Assembly (NCBI GenBank): GCA_020831775.1
Contig: JAFIFZ010000041.1
Coordinates: 62,001 to 126,000, forward strand
DNA from: Phycisphaerales bacterium
Lineage (GTDB): Bacteria; Planctomycetota; Phycisphaerae; Phycisphaerales; UBA1924
DNA length: 64,000 nucleotides
Reading direction: 5' to 3'
A program made the position numbers and the translations under genes. Shown here one piece after another: positions 1 to 7,428 of this stretch. Within the stretch, counting starts at the first letter, position 1. Each line of letters begins with the position of its first letter. The notes below the pieces were generated by a model. It did no database searches, was not told the origin of the DNA, and saw only the letters and a program-made list of their open reading frames with translations.

Positions 1-235
1 GCTCGGCGCGGACTTCGTTCAGCGAGGGCTCGCCCTCGACGACCATGGTGTAGCGTTCCATGAACGCATCAAGGCTCAGCCCGAGGCGTCGGGCCAGACG
101 CTGCGCCTCTTGCTCGGTGAAGCGGACAAACCCGCTCGGGCCGGTGCAGCAGTTGCCGCACATGGTGCAATTGAAGCGCAGGCCCGGCTCGCCCAGTTCC
201 GGGTCGGCGAACCACTCGGGGCGGTGTTGGTTCAC
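1..235 (-). CDS. YkgJ-family cysteine-cluster protein (5' part only)
   Basis: The first 78 codons of a minus-strand gene that runs off the left window edge. The deduced protein starts MNQHRPEWFADPEL and carries C-T-M-C-G-N-C-C, the CxxCxxCC cluster of the YkgJ/UPF0153 family of putative Zn/Fe-chelating proteins, at about residues 23-30. The start is a GTG at 235 whose GTGA overlaps the stop codon of the upstream phosphatase gene, so the two are translationally coupled. The cluster and the coupling are seen directly; metal binding is known for the family only as a prediction. The rest of the protein cannot be judged from this window. Confidence 0.8.
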   Translation of the reverse strand, partial: MNQHRPEWFADPELGEPGLRFNCTMCGNCCTGPSGFVRFTEQEAQRLARRLGLSLDAFMERYTMVVEGEPSLNEVRAE

Positions 236-1557
236 GCGTCGGCTCCGGGCTTGCCGAGGTAGCGCATCACCACGAGGGTCTGATCGTCGCTCCGGTTGCG
301 TTTGCCGGTGTGCCGGAACAGGGCCGCGTGCACCGAGTCGATCACGCACTCGGGCTCGCCGGTGCAGGATCGCAGGGCCTCATCGAGCCGCTCGACGCCG
401 AACATCTCGCGGTCCGGGCCGAACTCTTCGGTGACGCCGTCGGTGTAGAGCACCAGCGTGTCGCCGCTGTCGAGCTGCAGTTCGTTGCTGACCGCTTCGT
501 ACCCGTCGGCGAAGATGCCCAGGGGCGGGACGGCCTGCCCGTCGATGGCGCGCACCTCTGCGCTGCCCGCCTTCTTGAGGAGGGGCGGGTTGTGCCCGCT
601 GCGAGCGTAGCGGAGCGTGCCGTCCTCGGGGTCGTAGACCGCGAGGAAGGCGGTGACGAACATCCCCTCCAGCTCGGCCTCGACGAGGCGCCGGTTGACA
701 TACGAAATGATCGCGTGGGGCTGAAAGTCAGGGCCGGCGTAGCCGTGCAGGATCGCGTGGAGCATGGCCATGACCGTCGCGGCGGCGGCCCCGTGCCCCG
801 AGACATCGGCGATGAGAATCCCCCACTCGCCGCCCGGCAGGCGGAAGAAGTCGTAGTAATCGCCCCCCGCCTGCTGGCTGGTGAGGTAGCTCGTGGCGAT
901 CGAGAGGCCTGGGATCTCCGGCGTCTTCCTGGGCAGCAGGGTCTGCTGCACGCGGGCGACCTCTTCGAACTGGCGCTCGAGCTGCCTGGTCAGCTCGCGG
1001 TTCTGCTGGAGCGCCAGGAGGTTGCGCGTCGCGGTGCCGACGAGGTTGGCCACGAGGTAGCTCTGCTCGAGGTCGGCGTGGGTGAAGCCTTCGGGGTCGC
1101 GCCGGAAGGTCACGGTCCAGTTCTGCGCCTCGCCCGCGTCGTAGAGCGGGATCGCCAGGCACGAGCCGAGACCCGAAGCCGCGTCGCCGAGCACCGGGTC
1201 GTCGTCGATGCGCAGGTGTGTTCTGAGCTTGGGCTCGGGCGTGGAGATCAGCTCGGCGATCAGCCCGCTCTGGTGGGCGGGGATCTGCGCCCAGTTGCGC
1301 CAAGGGTCTGCCGAGGCGTAGTCCTCGACATCGCCCGCTCTGGTCTGCTGGGGCGAGATCATCCGTGTGATCTTGTACTGCCCCGGCTCGAGCCCGCGCA
1401 CCGACACGGCCATGTGCATGTCGACCTGGCGGATCCGCCGGTAGCCCGTCACGAACGAACGGGTGATCTCGCTCGGGCTCTGGGCGTGGCTGATCTCACG
1501 CAAGAGCTCGCCGAGCACGGCGATCCGCTCCGAAGATGTTCTCGCAATCGGTGCCAT
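232..1557 (-). CDS. GAF-like/PP2C (SpoIIE-type) serine/threonine phosphatase
   Basis: A 441-aa cytoplasmic protein, probably a regulatory phosphatase of the RsbU/SpoIIE class acting on anti-sigma-factor antagonists. The N-terminal half (about 1-190) looks like a GAF sensor and is followed by a short helical linker. The C-terminal PPM domain starts near residue 220 with GGDYYDFFRL, ADVSGHGAAAA (metal-binding Asp and Gly), SGHNPPLL and YTDGVTE. I chose ATG 1557 because a longer reading would run into the next gene and lacks family sequence. A TACCAT box ends 6 nt before this ATG, consistent with a leaderless mRNA. It is coupled downstream to the YkgJ-type gene. The substrate is not visible in the window. 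Confidence 0.9.
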   Translation of the reverse strand: MAPIARTSSERIAVLGELLREISHAQSPSEITRSFVTGYRRIRQVDMHMAVSVRGLEPGQYKITRMISPQQTRAGDVEDYASADPWRNWAQIPAHQSGLIAELISTPEPKLRTHLRIDDDPVLGDAASGLGSCLAIPLYDAGEAQNWTVTFRRDPEGFTHADLEQSYLVANLVGTATRNLLALQQNRELTRQLERQFEEVARVQQTLLPRKTPEIPGLSIATSYLTSQQAGGDYYDFFRLPGGEWGILIADVSGHGAAAATVMAMLHAILHGYAGPDFQPHAIISYVNRRLVEAELEGMFVTAFLAVYDPEDGTLRYARSGHNPPLLKKAGSAEVRAIDGQAVPPLGIFADGYEAVSNELQLDSGDTLVLYTDGVTEEFGPDREMFGVERLDEALRSCTGEPECVIDSVHAALFRHTGKRNRSDDQTLVVMRYLGKPGADA

Positions 1558-1563
1558 CGTGGG

Positions 1564-1569
1564 ATGGTA
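1564..1569 (-). promoter_or_regulatory. Candidate -10 box of a leaderless promoter (PP2C gene)
   Basis: On the minus strand TACCAT is followed by 6 nt (CCCACG) and the ATG at 1557. A start site about 7 nt after the box would fall on the ATG itself. No convincing -35 element is present 17 bp upstream. Confidence 0.4.
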
Positions 1570-1591
1570 CGGACACCCGCGGAGGCGGATT

Positions 1592-2203
1592 TCATCCCGC
1601 GAGCGGTTCCGCCAGCGAAATGGCGCGCGCCAGCATCGACTCCGTCTCAGATTCCACCCGAGAGCGGTCCGCCTCGCCCAGGAGGGGCAGGTTGGCCCGG
1701 ACACTCCACACCGCCCCCCGGCAGGCGCCGACGAGGCCGGCCGCGGCGACGCAGAGATCGCTCCTGAGGTATTTGTTGGATCGCCCGTCGAGCCCGGCGA
1801 TCACCCCCGCCGCCTCCGCCCCGACCCCGAGCATCGCCAAGGGCGGGGCGACCGCAAGCTCCGCCCCGGCCCGGACCCGCTGGGCCCGGTCGGGCGCGTC
1901 TTTGGGCAGGGCCATCGCCTCGTTGAGGACGCCGTACGCCGCGGCGTCCTCGTCGGCCAGGGCCAGGAACATCGCCGAGGCTTTGGCAAGACGCCGGTCG
2001 GCAGACTCCAGCATCGGCTGGTGCTCTTCCAGCGATTTCTTGCCCAGGGAGAAGGACACGACCATGCGTGCGGCGGCGCAGGCGATCGCGGCGCTGACCG
2101 CCGAGGCACCGCCCCCGCCCGGCGTCGGCTGCTTGGAGCCGAGGCGGTCGACAAACTCTGTGAGCGTCATCGAGGCGATGCGCGGGGGGGCGCTCTGGGT
2201 CAT
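1592..2203 (-). CDS. Cyclodeaminase/cyclohydrolase-family protein (FTCD C-terminal type)
   Basis: A 203-aa protein matching the formiminotransferase-cyclodeaminase C-terminal family (FchA-like), which acts on formimino- or methenyl-tetrahydrofolate in one-carbon metabolism. The diagnostic glycine-rich stretch PTPGGGGASAVSAAIACA lies at about residues 27-44, followed by the helical bundle typical of the family. Its length fits free-standing bacterial FchA proteins of about 200 aa. ATG 2203 is preferred because the in-frame extension upstream has no family character and runs towards the rhodanese gene. No formiminotransferase or formate-THF ligase gene lies nearby, so the exact reaction is inferred. 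It sits 64 nt downstream of the rhodanese gene, in the same direction. Confidence 0.85.
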   Translation of the reverse strand: MTQSAPPRIASMTLTEFVDRLGSKQPTPGGGGASAVSAAIACAAARMVVSFSLGKKSLEEHQPMLESADRRLAKASAMFLALADEDAAAYGVLNEAMALPKDAPDRAQRVRAGAELAVAPPLAMLGVGAEAAGVIAGLDGRSNKYLRSDLCVAAAGLVGACRGAVWSVRANLPLLGEADRSRVESETESMLARAISLAEPLAG

Positions 2204-2267
2204 GCGGAGCCAAACCTTCCTTCGGCCGATTTCTTGATCGCCGCCATCGCCCTCGCTCCGGGCCGGC

Positions 2268-3119
2268 TCAGCGCTCGATCGGGACGCCGACGACCGAACC
2301 ATACTCGGTCCACGAGCCGTCGTAGTTCTTCGCGTCCTTGACGCCCAGCAGGTACTTCAGCACGAACCAGGTGTGGCTCGACCGCTCGCCGATGCGGCAG
2401 TACGAGATCGCCTTTCCCGACGGATCGACGCCCGCCCCGTCGAAGTAGATCTGCTTGAGTTCGGCGACGGGCTTGAAGGTGCCGTCGGCCCGGACCGCCG
2501 TCGCCCACGGAACATTCCTCGCACCGGGGATGTGTCCGGCCCGCTGGGCGGTCTCTGTCATGCCCGGCGGCGCGATGACATCGCCGGTGTACTCCGCCGG
2601 ACTGCGGACATCGATCATGGCCTCGCCCTTCTTCGAGGCTTGGAGGACCTCGGGCAGGAAGGCCCGGAGCGAGAGGTCCTGATCGCTCGCGGCGTACGGG
2701 GTCGGCTTCGGGTTCGGCCTGTCAGAGGTGATGGGCTTGTCTTTCTCACTCAGCCATTTCGCCCGCCCGCCGTCCATCAGGCGGACATCGGCGTGCCCGT
2801 ACAGCTTTGCGACCCAGAAGGCGTAGGCTGCGAACCAGTTGTTGTTGTCCCCGTAGCAGACCAGCGTATCGCCCGGACCGACGCCGGCGCCGGACATGAG
2901 CCGCTCGAACCCGTCCTTCGAGACGATGTCGCGGCACATCTGGTCCTGCAGCTCGTGCTGCCAGTCGATCCCCACCGCCCCGGGGATGTGCCCGGCGTTG
3001 TACGCCTGGGTGTCGACATCGACCTCCAGCAGCTTCACGCTCGGGTCATCGAGGCGAGCGTGCACCCAGTCGGTCGAGACGAGCACGCTGTTCGACGCGG
3101 TCTGCGGTTCTGCGGCCAT
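2268..3119 (-). CDS. Two-domain rhodanese, thiosulfate sulfurtransferase
   Basis: A 283-aa sulfurtransferase with tandem rhodanese domains (about 10-130 and 150-280). The N-terminal domain lacks the cysteine loop. The C-terminal domain carries CRIGERSSHTWFVL, with catalytic Cys241 in a CRIGER loop, as in actinobacterial CysA2/SseA thiosulfate sulfurtransferases rather than the CG[S/T]GVT loop of mercaptopyruvate enzymes. Other signatures are AGHIPGA (twice), YGDNNNWFAA and LMDGGRAKW. The start ATG at 3119 has a GGAGG element upstream. It probably moves sulfane sulfur between thiosulfate and thiol acceptors; it has no signal peptide, so it is cytoplasmic. It is the first gene of a minus-strand run leading into the cyclodeaminase and phosphatase genes. 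Confidence 0.92.
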   Translation of the reverse strand: MAAEPQTASNSVLVSTDWVHARLDDPSVKLLEVDVDTQAYNAGHIPGAVGIDWQHELQDQMCRDIVSKDGFERLMSGAGVGPGDTLVCYGDNNNWFAAYAFWVAKLYGHADVRLMDGGRAKWLSEKDKPITSDRPNPKPTPYAASDQDLSLRAFLPEVLQASKKGEAMIDVRSPAEYTGDVIAPPGMTETAQRAGHIPGARNVPWATAVRADGTFKPVAELKQIYFDGAGVDPSGKAISYCRIGERSSHTWFVLKYLLGVKDAKNYDGSWTEYGSVVGVPIER

Positions 3120-3237
3120 GATGACGGTCCTCCGCGATGAGGGTCTCCCGGCCTAAGAGCCGGGCGAGCGGCGATCACCGGCGCAGCATACCCGACGCGG
3201 ATCGCTCTCTGACAGCGAATCTGCAGATCCGCCGGGC

Positions 3238-3684
3238 CTACGCCTCGCGCGAGTCGATCACCAGCGTCACCGGCCCGTCGTTCTCCAGCAGCACATGCAT
3301 GTGGGCCCCGAACACGCCGGTCTTGACAGGAACACCCTGGGCGGCGAGATCGGCCGCGAGCCTGTCGAACTCGGCACGGGACCTGTCCGGGGCCATCGCC
3401 CGATCGAACGAGGGCCTGCGCCCTTTGCGTGTCGAGCCCGCGACGGTGAAGTTGGGCGCCAGCAGCACCTCGCCCCGGACATCCAGCACAGACAGGTTCA
3501 TCTTGCCCGCCTCGTCCTGGAAGATGCGGAGGTTGGCCGTTTTCTCTGCGATGTACACGCGGTCTCGATCTGTATCGTCTTGGTAGATCCCCGCCAGCAC
3601 GACGAGGCCGGGGCCGATCGTCGCGACGCTCTCGCCTTCTACGGTGAGCTGTGCGTGGTTGACGCGTTGGACGATCGCTCGCAT
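3238..3684 (-). CDS. dtd: D-aminoacyl-tRNA deacylase with altered active-site motif
   Basis: A 148-aa protein of normal DTD length that starts MRAIVQRVNHAQLTVEG. The family hydrolyses D-aminoacyl-tRNA (and Gly-tRNA-Ala) as a chirality proofreader. The second cross-subunit motif is intact as NDGPVT (135-140), and KGRRPSF follows the first motif site. The first motif, normally SQFT at residues 77-80, reads PNFT here, so Ser77 and Gln78 are replaced. The gene starts 3 nt after the stop of the permease gene and is probably cotranscribed with it. Whether the variant is still a D-amino-acid deacylase is uncertain; the fold assignment is secure. Confidence 0.88.
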   Translation of the reverse strand: MRAIVQRVNHAQLTVEGESVATIGPGLVVLAGIYQDDTDRDRVYIAEKTANLRIFQDEAGKMNLSVLDVRGEVLLAPNFTVAGSTRKGRRPSFDRAMAPDRSRAEFDRLAADLAAQGVPVKTGVFGAHMHVLLENDGPVTLVIDSREA

Positions 3685-3687
3685 CGG

Positions 3688-5016
3688 TCAGGACACTCCG
3701 TTGTTTGAGGCGGGCGTGAACACGCGCCGGCAGAGAGCCCGGACGACAAGCCCCACGCCCAGCACCGCCGCACCCGCCAGCAGCACGCGCCATTCGATCC
3801 AGAACGCCAGGCCCAGGCACCCGACGAGCCCCGCCCACGCGACCGTGGGGTGGAACAGCCGCTGGCTTCGCTCAAGCCGGATCGCGGCGAGGTTCGTGAT
3901 CGCGTAGTACAGCAGCACGGTGAACGCGCTGAACGACCAGGTCAGGCGCACATCGCCGATGAGCACCAGCCCGGCGATGACGACGCCCGTCAGCACCACC
4001 GCGGCCTGCGGGCTGGCCGACCTCTCGCCGACGCGTGCAAAGACCGGTGGCAAATCGGCCCGGCGCCCCATCGCCAGGACGACGCGCGACAAACCGAGGA
4101 TGAGGTTCAGCAAGACCCCGAGCATCGCCGTCCCCGCCCCGACCACCAGCACCCACGCCAGCCATCGTCCCGCAAAGACATCCGCGGCCGCCTCCAGCGG
4201 CGCCCCTCCCGCCCGCTCGGGCGCGATGGCGTCGGCGCCGGCGCTCGCGACGGCCACCAGCGCCACGGTGATGTAGATCGTCATCGTCGCCAGGAGCGTG
4301 ATGATCATCGCAAGCGGGATCGTCCGGCGGGGCTCGGCGACCTCTTCGCCCAATGTCGCGATGCGCCCGTAGCCGGTGTACGCGACGAACATCAACGCCG
4401 CGGCTTCCAGCAGCCCCGGCACGCCCCCGATCGTGGGAAAGACCGGCGTCAGGTTCTCACCCGCGCCTCTGAGCGCGGCGGGCAGGCCGACAACGACGAA
4501 CAGCGCGAGCACCACCAGCGTGAGCGAAACGATCGCGATGTTCGCGGCGCTGGAACGCCGGATCCCCATGAGCACCAGCAAGGTCAGCAGCACGACCACG
4601 GTCAGGGCGACGACCGTCACCAGATCGCCGTCGCGACCGAACAGGCGGAGGGCGTAGAACGAGACGCCGAGGGCGGCGGTCGCGGCCGAGGCGCTCTTGG
4701 CCGTCAGAAACAACCAGCCCGCCGTAAACCCCAGCAGGGGCGTCAGGCGTCGGTACCCGTACTCGTAGGTCCCCCCGCTGACGGGGTAGGCCGCGGCGAG
4801 CTGGGCGCTGCTCAGCCCGTTGCAGCAGGCGACGACCGCCGCGATCGCGATCGCCAGGACGACCGAGGGCCCCGCGACGCCGGCAGCGATCCCGATGCTG
4901 ACGAAGACCCCCGTCCCGATGATCGAGCCCAGCCCCATCATCACCGCGCCGCCAACGCCGACAGCGCGCCTCAGTTCGCCGCTCGGCGAAGGTTCGGATG
5001 AGGGTGGTTGAGGCAT
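3688..5016 (-). CDS. APC-superfamily amino acid permease
   Basis: A 442-aa integral membrane protein with about twelve hydrophobic segments. The N-terminal AVGVGGAVMMGLGSIIGTGV is the classic APC first-helix motif (GxGxIIGTG), and the second helix carries the PAAPVSGG-like loop (AAAYPVSGGTYEYG). It imports amino acids or organocations by secondary transport; substrate specificity cannot be read from the sequence. I start at ATG 5016, which leaves a short Pro/Ser-rich cytoplasmic tail; a 25-codon longer reading has no support. It is cotranscribed with dtd, perhaps linking amino-acid uptake and D-amino-acid proofreading, though that link is only inference. It is divergent from the DoxX gene. 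Confidence 0.88.
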   Translation of the reverse strand: MPQPPSSEPSPSGELRRAVGVGGAVMMGLGSIIGTGVFVSIGIAAGVAGPSVVLAIAIAAVVACCNGLSSAQLAAAYPVSGGTYEYGYRRLTPLLGFTAGWLFLTAKSASAATAALGVSFYALRLFGRDGDLVTVVALTVVVLLTLLVLMGIRRSSAANIAIVSLTLVVLALFVVVGLPAALRGAGENLTPVFPTIGGVPGLLEAAALMFVAYTGYGRIATLGEEVAEPRRTIPLAMIITLLATMTIYITVALVAVASAGADAIAPERAGGAPLEAAADVFAGRWLAWVLVVGAGTAMLGVLLNLILGLSRVVLAMGRRADLPPVFARVGERSASPQAAVVLTGVVIAGLVLIGDVRLTWSFSAFTVLLYYAITNLAAIRLERSQRLFHPTVAWAGLVGCLGLAFWIEWRVLLAGAAVLGVGLVVRALCRRVFTPASNNGVS

Positions 5017-5114
5017 CGGGAGCGATCCTGCAGCGACCGAAGGCCGGACGCTAGGCTTTGTCTGAGCCCAGGAAGGCTCGACGCCGGCCACCGGGCCGCG
5101 CGAAAGGAGACCCG

Positions 5115-5561
5115 ATGCTCAAGAAACTCGCCAAGACCAAGGCCCCGCCAGCAACGATCCTGATCCGGATCATGGTCGGGGCGGTCTTCATCTCCGAGGG
5201 GATCCAGAAGTTCGTGCGTGCCGAGGAGGTGGGGGCTGGGCGGTTCGAGCGGATCGGCCTGCCGCAGCCGCAGGTGCTCGCCCCGGTCGTCGGCGTCTTC
5301 GAGGTGCTCTGCGGGGCGCTGGTGGTGATCGGGTTGCTGACGCGTCCTGCGGTGGTTCCGCTGCTGGTGATCATGGGCGTGGCGATCTGGATGACGAAGG
5401 TCCCGATCCTGGAAGAAGACGGGTTCTGGGCGATGGCCCACGCTTCTCGGAACGATTTCTGCATGGTGATGGGGAGCCTGTTCCTGCTCTGGGTCGGCGC
5501 CGGCAAGCTTTCTGTAGACAAGAAACTCGGGAGCCCCAAGCCCGTCGCCCCGCCGGCCTGA
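5115..5561 (+). CDS. DoxX-family membrane protein
   Basis: A 148-aa four-helix membrane protein. ILIRIMVGAVFISEGIQKF in the first helix is typical of DoxX/SURF4-like proteins, followed by a second helix with FEVLCGALVVIGLLTR. The family includes subunits of thiosulfate:quinone oxidoreductase and many proteins of unknown role. ATG 5115 is chosen because AAAGGAGA lies 5 nt upstream; the longer reading has no ribosome site and a non-hydrophobic, arginine-rich extension. It is monocistronic, with a strong terminator just downstream. A rhodanese gene lies 2 kb away, but the sequence does not show a functional link. Confidence 0.85.
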   Translation: MLKKLAKTKAPPATILIRIMVGAVFISEGIQKFVRAEEVGAGRFERIGLPQPQVLAPVVGVFEVLCGALVVIGLLTRPAVVPLLVIMGVAIWMTKVPILEEDGFWAMAHASRNDFCMVMGSLFLLWVGAGKLSVDKKLGSPKPVAPPA

Positions 5562-5583
5562 GCCCCGCCCCGCCCTTTTCCAG

Positions 5584-5607
5584 ACGCCCCGTTCACGGGG
5601 CGTTTTT
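5584..5607 (+). terminator. Rho-independent terminator after the DoxX gene
   Basis: ACGCCCCG and CGGGGCGT form an 8-bp stem with a TTCA loop, followed by a run of T. It lies 23 nt after the stop codon. Confidence 0.9.
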
Positions 5608-5715
5608 GTTATCCCGGACTGTCAGAACGGCAAATCCGGGGCGGCCCCGGTGCAAAGTTGACAACCTCCGCCCTGCCGGGCCCGAGGCCGGAATCCTCAG
5701 GCCGATCCGATGGTT

Positions 5716-5730
5716 TGGCACGGACCTTGC
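5716..5730 (+). promoter_or_regulatory. Candidate sigma-54 promoter (-24/-12) upstream of htrA
   Basis: TGGCACG-GACC-TTGC matches the sigma-54 consensus TGGCACG-N4-TTGC at every defined position, with correct GG-to-GC spacing. Transcription would begin near 5742, giving a 5' leader of about 120 nt before the protease ATG at 5865. No competing sigma-70 element of similar quality is nearby: TTGACA at 5658-5663 has no -10 box at 17 bp. A gene for a sigma-54 activator lies 3 kb downstream. Confidence 0.65.
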
Positions 5731-5864
5731 CAACTGCGCAGTGCGCTCAACCCCTCGTCGCAGCGTCTCGATAGCAAGTTTCACGACCCGTCAGCAAGGC
5801 GCCAGTAGACACACACCGAGATAGCCCCGACACCTCGAACCCACCGACCCACGGAGGCAACCAC

Positions 5865-7358
5865 ATGCGCATCCGATGCACACCGAAGCTCATCGCCGCG
5901 GCGGCCTTTCTGGCGATCGCGCCGCAGGCGCTCGCCGGCGCGACCCAGCCCGAGCCCGACGAGCGGACGCAGAGGGCGATCCGCGCCGCCGAGGACATCT
6001 CGCTGGCGTTTTCCTACGCCGCCGAAGCCGTGCGCCCGTCGGTGGTCGGCGTGACCTCGGTCCGCCGTGTCGAAATGCGTCGGGGCAGGCCGGGGCCGCA
6101 GATGCCCGGCGACCCGTTCTTCGACCGGTTCTTCGAGGACTTTTTCGACCGCTTTGCGCCCCCCGGCCAGCGCGACATGCCCCAAGGCGATCGCCCCGGC
6201 CAGCCCCAGCCCGACGACCGCTACTTCGAGCGCCGGGGCGGGGGCAGCGGCTTCATCGTCTCAGAAGAAGGCCACATCCTCACCAACAACCATGTCATCC
6301 AGGACGCCAGCGAGATCACCGTCCGCCTCAACGACGGCACAACACGCTCCGCGACCCTCGTCGGCGCCGACCCGCAGAGCGATCTCGCGGTGATCAAGAT
6401 CGACACCGAGGGCCTCTCGGCGCTTGTCCCCGCGCGCTTCGCCGACTCCGACGCGATCCGTGTGGGCCAGTGGGTCGTCGCCGCCGGCGATCCGTTCGGG
6501 CTCACCTCGACGATCACCGCGGGCGTCATCAGCGCAACCGGGCGCTCGCGCATCGGCCTGATCGACTACGAGGATTTCATCCAGACCGACGCCGCGATCA
6601 ACCCCGGCAACTCCGGCGGGCCCCTTGTCAACCTCCGGGGCGAGGTCGTCGGCGTCAACACCGCCATCGCCTCGCGCACCGGCGGGTTCATGGGCATCGG
6701 CTTCGCCATCCCCAGCAACATGGCCGAGATGGTCATGCGCGAGCTGATCGACCAGGGCGTGGTCACCCGCGGCTGGCTCGGCGTCAGCCTGCAGGACCTC
6801 ACGCCAGAGCTCGCCCGCACCTTCGGCTTTGAGGGCAAGGGCACGCTCATCGGCGATGTGCTCGACGACGGGCCGGCGCAGCAGGCAGGCCTCCAGAGCG
6901 GCGACATCATCGTCCGCTTCGACGGGCGCGAGATCGAGACCATGGAAGACCTGCGCACACGCGTCGCGCGGACCGCGCCGGGGACCGCCGTCCCCGTCGA
7001 GGTCTTCCGCGATGGCGAGACAGTCACCATCAGCGTCGAGCTGGGCACGCGCGAGACCGAGCAGGTCGCCGCGGCGCCGCGCCAAGCGACCGAGCCGCAG
7101 ATCGACCGAGAGCTCGGCTTCTCGCTCCGCGCGGCGCAGTCCGGCCAGGGCGTCACAGTCACCGGCGTCGAGCCGGGCAGCCCCGCCCAGCGACAGGGCT
7201 TCGCGGCCGGCGACACCATCCTCCGCGTGGGCGACACCGAGGTGAACTCCCCCGCCGACTTCCGGCGGGCCCTCCGCGAGCACCGCGAACTGGGCAGCGC
7301 CCGCCTGCTGGTCTCCAGGGGCAACATGCGATCCTTCCGCCTGCTGAGCTTCGACTGA
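5865..7358 (+). CDS. HtrA/DegQ-type periplasmic serine protease
   Basis: A 497-aa Do-family endopeptidase for envelope protein quality control. A signal peptide (MRIRCTPKLIAAAAFLAIAP, cut near ALA-GA) directs it to the periplasm. The trypsin-like triad is His143 (NNHVIQ), Asp173 (QSDLAVIK) and Ser250 (NPGNSGGP). Two PDZ domains follow at about 285-380 and 400-490, the second with a regular GDTILRVGDTEV core. A Gly/Pro/Asp-rich acidic segment with FFDRFFEDFFDRF precedes the protease domain, as in DegP LA loops. ATG 5865 follows GGAGG with good spacing. A near-perfect sigma-54 promoter lies 120 nt upstream, which is unusual because DegP genes are more often under envelope-stress sigma factors. 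Confidence 0.94.
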   Translation: MRIRCTPKLIAAAAFLAIAPQALAGATQPEPDERTQRAIRAAEDISLAFSYAAEAVRPSVVGVTSVRRVEMRRGRPGPQMPGDPFFDRFFEDFFDRFAPPGQRDMPQGDRPGQPQPDDRYFERRGGGSGFIVSEEGHILTNNHVIQDASEITVRLNDGTTRSATLVGADPQSDLAVIKIDTEGLSALVPARFADSDAIRVGQWVVAAGDPFGLTSTITAGVISATGRSRIGLIDYEDFIQTDAAINPGNSGGPLVNLRGEVVGVNTAIASRTGGFMGIGFAIPSNMAEMVMRELIDQGVVTRGWLGVSLQDLTPELARTFGFEGKGTLIGDVLDDGPAQQAGLQSGDIIVRFDGREIETMEDLRTRVARTAPGTAVPVEVFRDGETVTISVELGTRETEQVAAAPRQATEPQIDRELGFSLRAAQSGQGVTVTGVEPGSPAQRQGFAAGDTILRVGDTEVNSPADFRRALREHRELGSARLLVSRGNMRSFRLLSFD

Positions 7359-7386
7359 TCGCCCGGGCGGACCGCACCAATCGAAG

Positions 7387-7418
7387 GCGGGGTGTCCGAA
7401 CGGACGCCCCGCTTCTTT
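7387..7418. terminator. Terminator between convergent genes
   Basis: GCGGGGTGTCC pairs with GGACGCCCCGC (one G-U), with loop GAAC and then TTCTTT on the plus strand. It ends htrA transcription and may also serve the FAD-protein gene coming from the other side. Confidence 0.8.
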
Positions 7419-7428
7419 GCAACGACGC

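Noticed and set aside
310-1767. A 485-codon plus-strand open frame opposite the PP2C phosphatase
   Set aside because: The minus strand encodes the phosphatase motifs; the antisense product has no family features.
5658-5663. TTGACA as -35 of a sigma-70 promoter for htrA
   Set aside because: The position 17 bp downstream reads CCCGAG, with no -10-like box; the sigma-54 element is much better.
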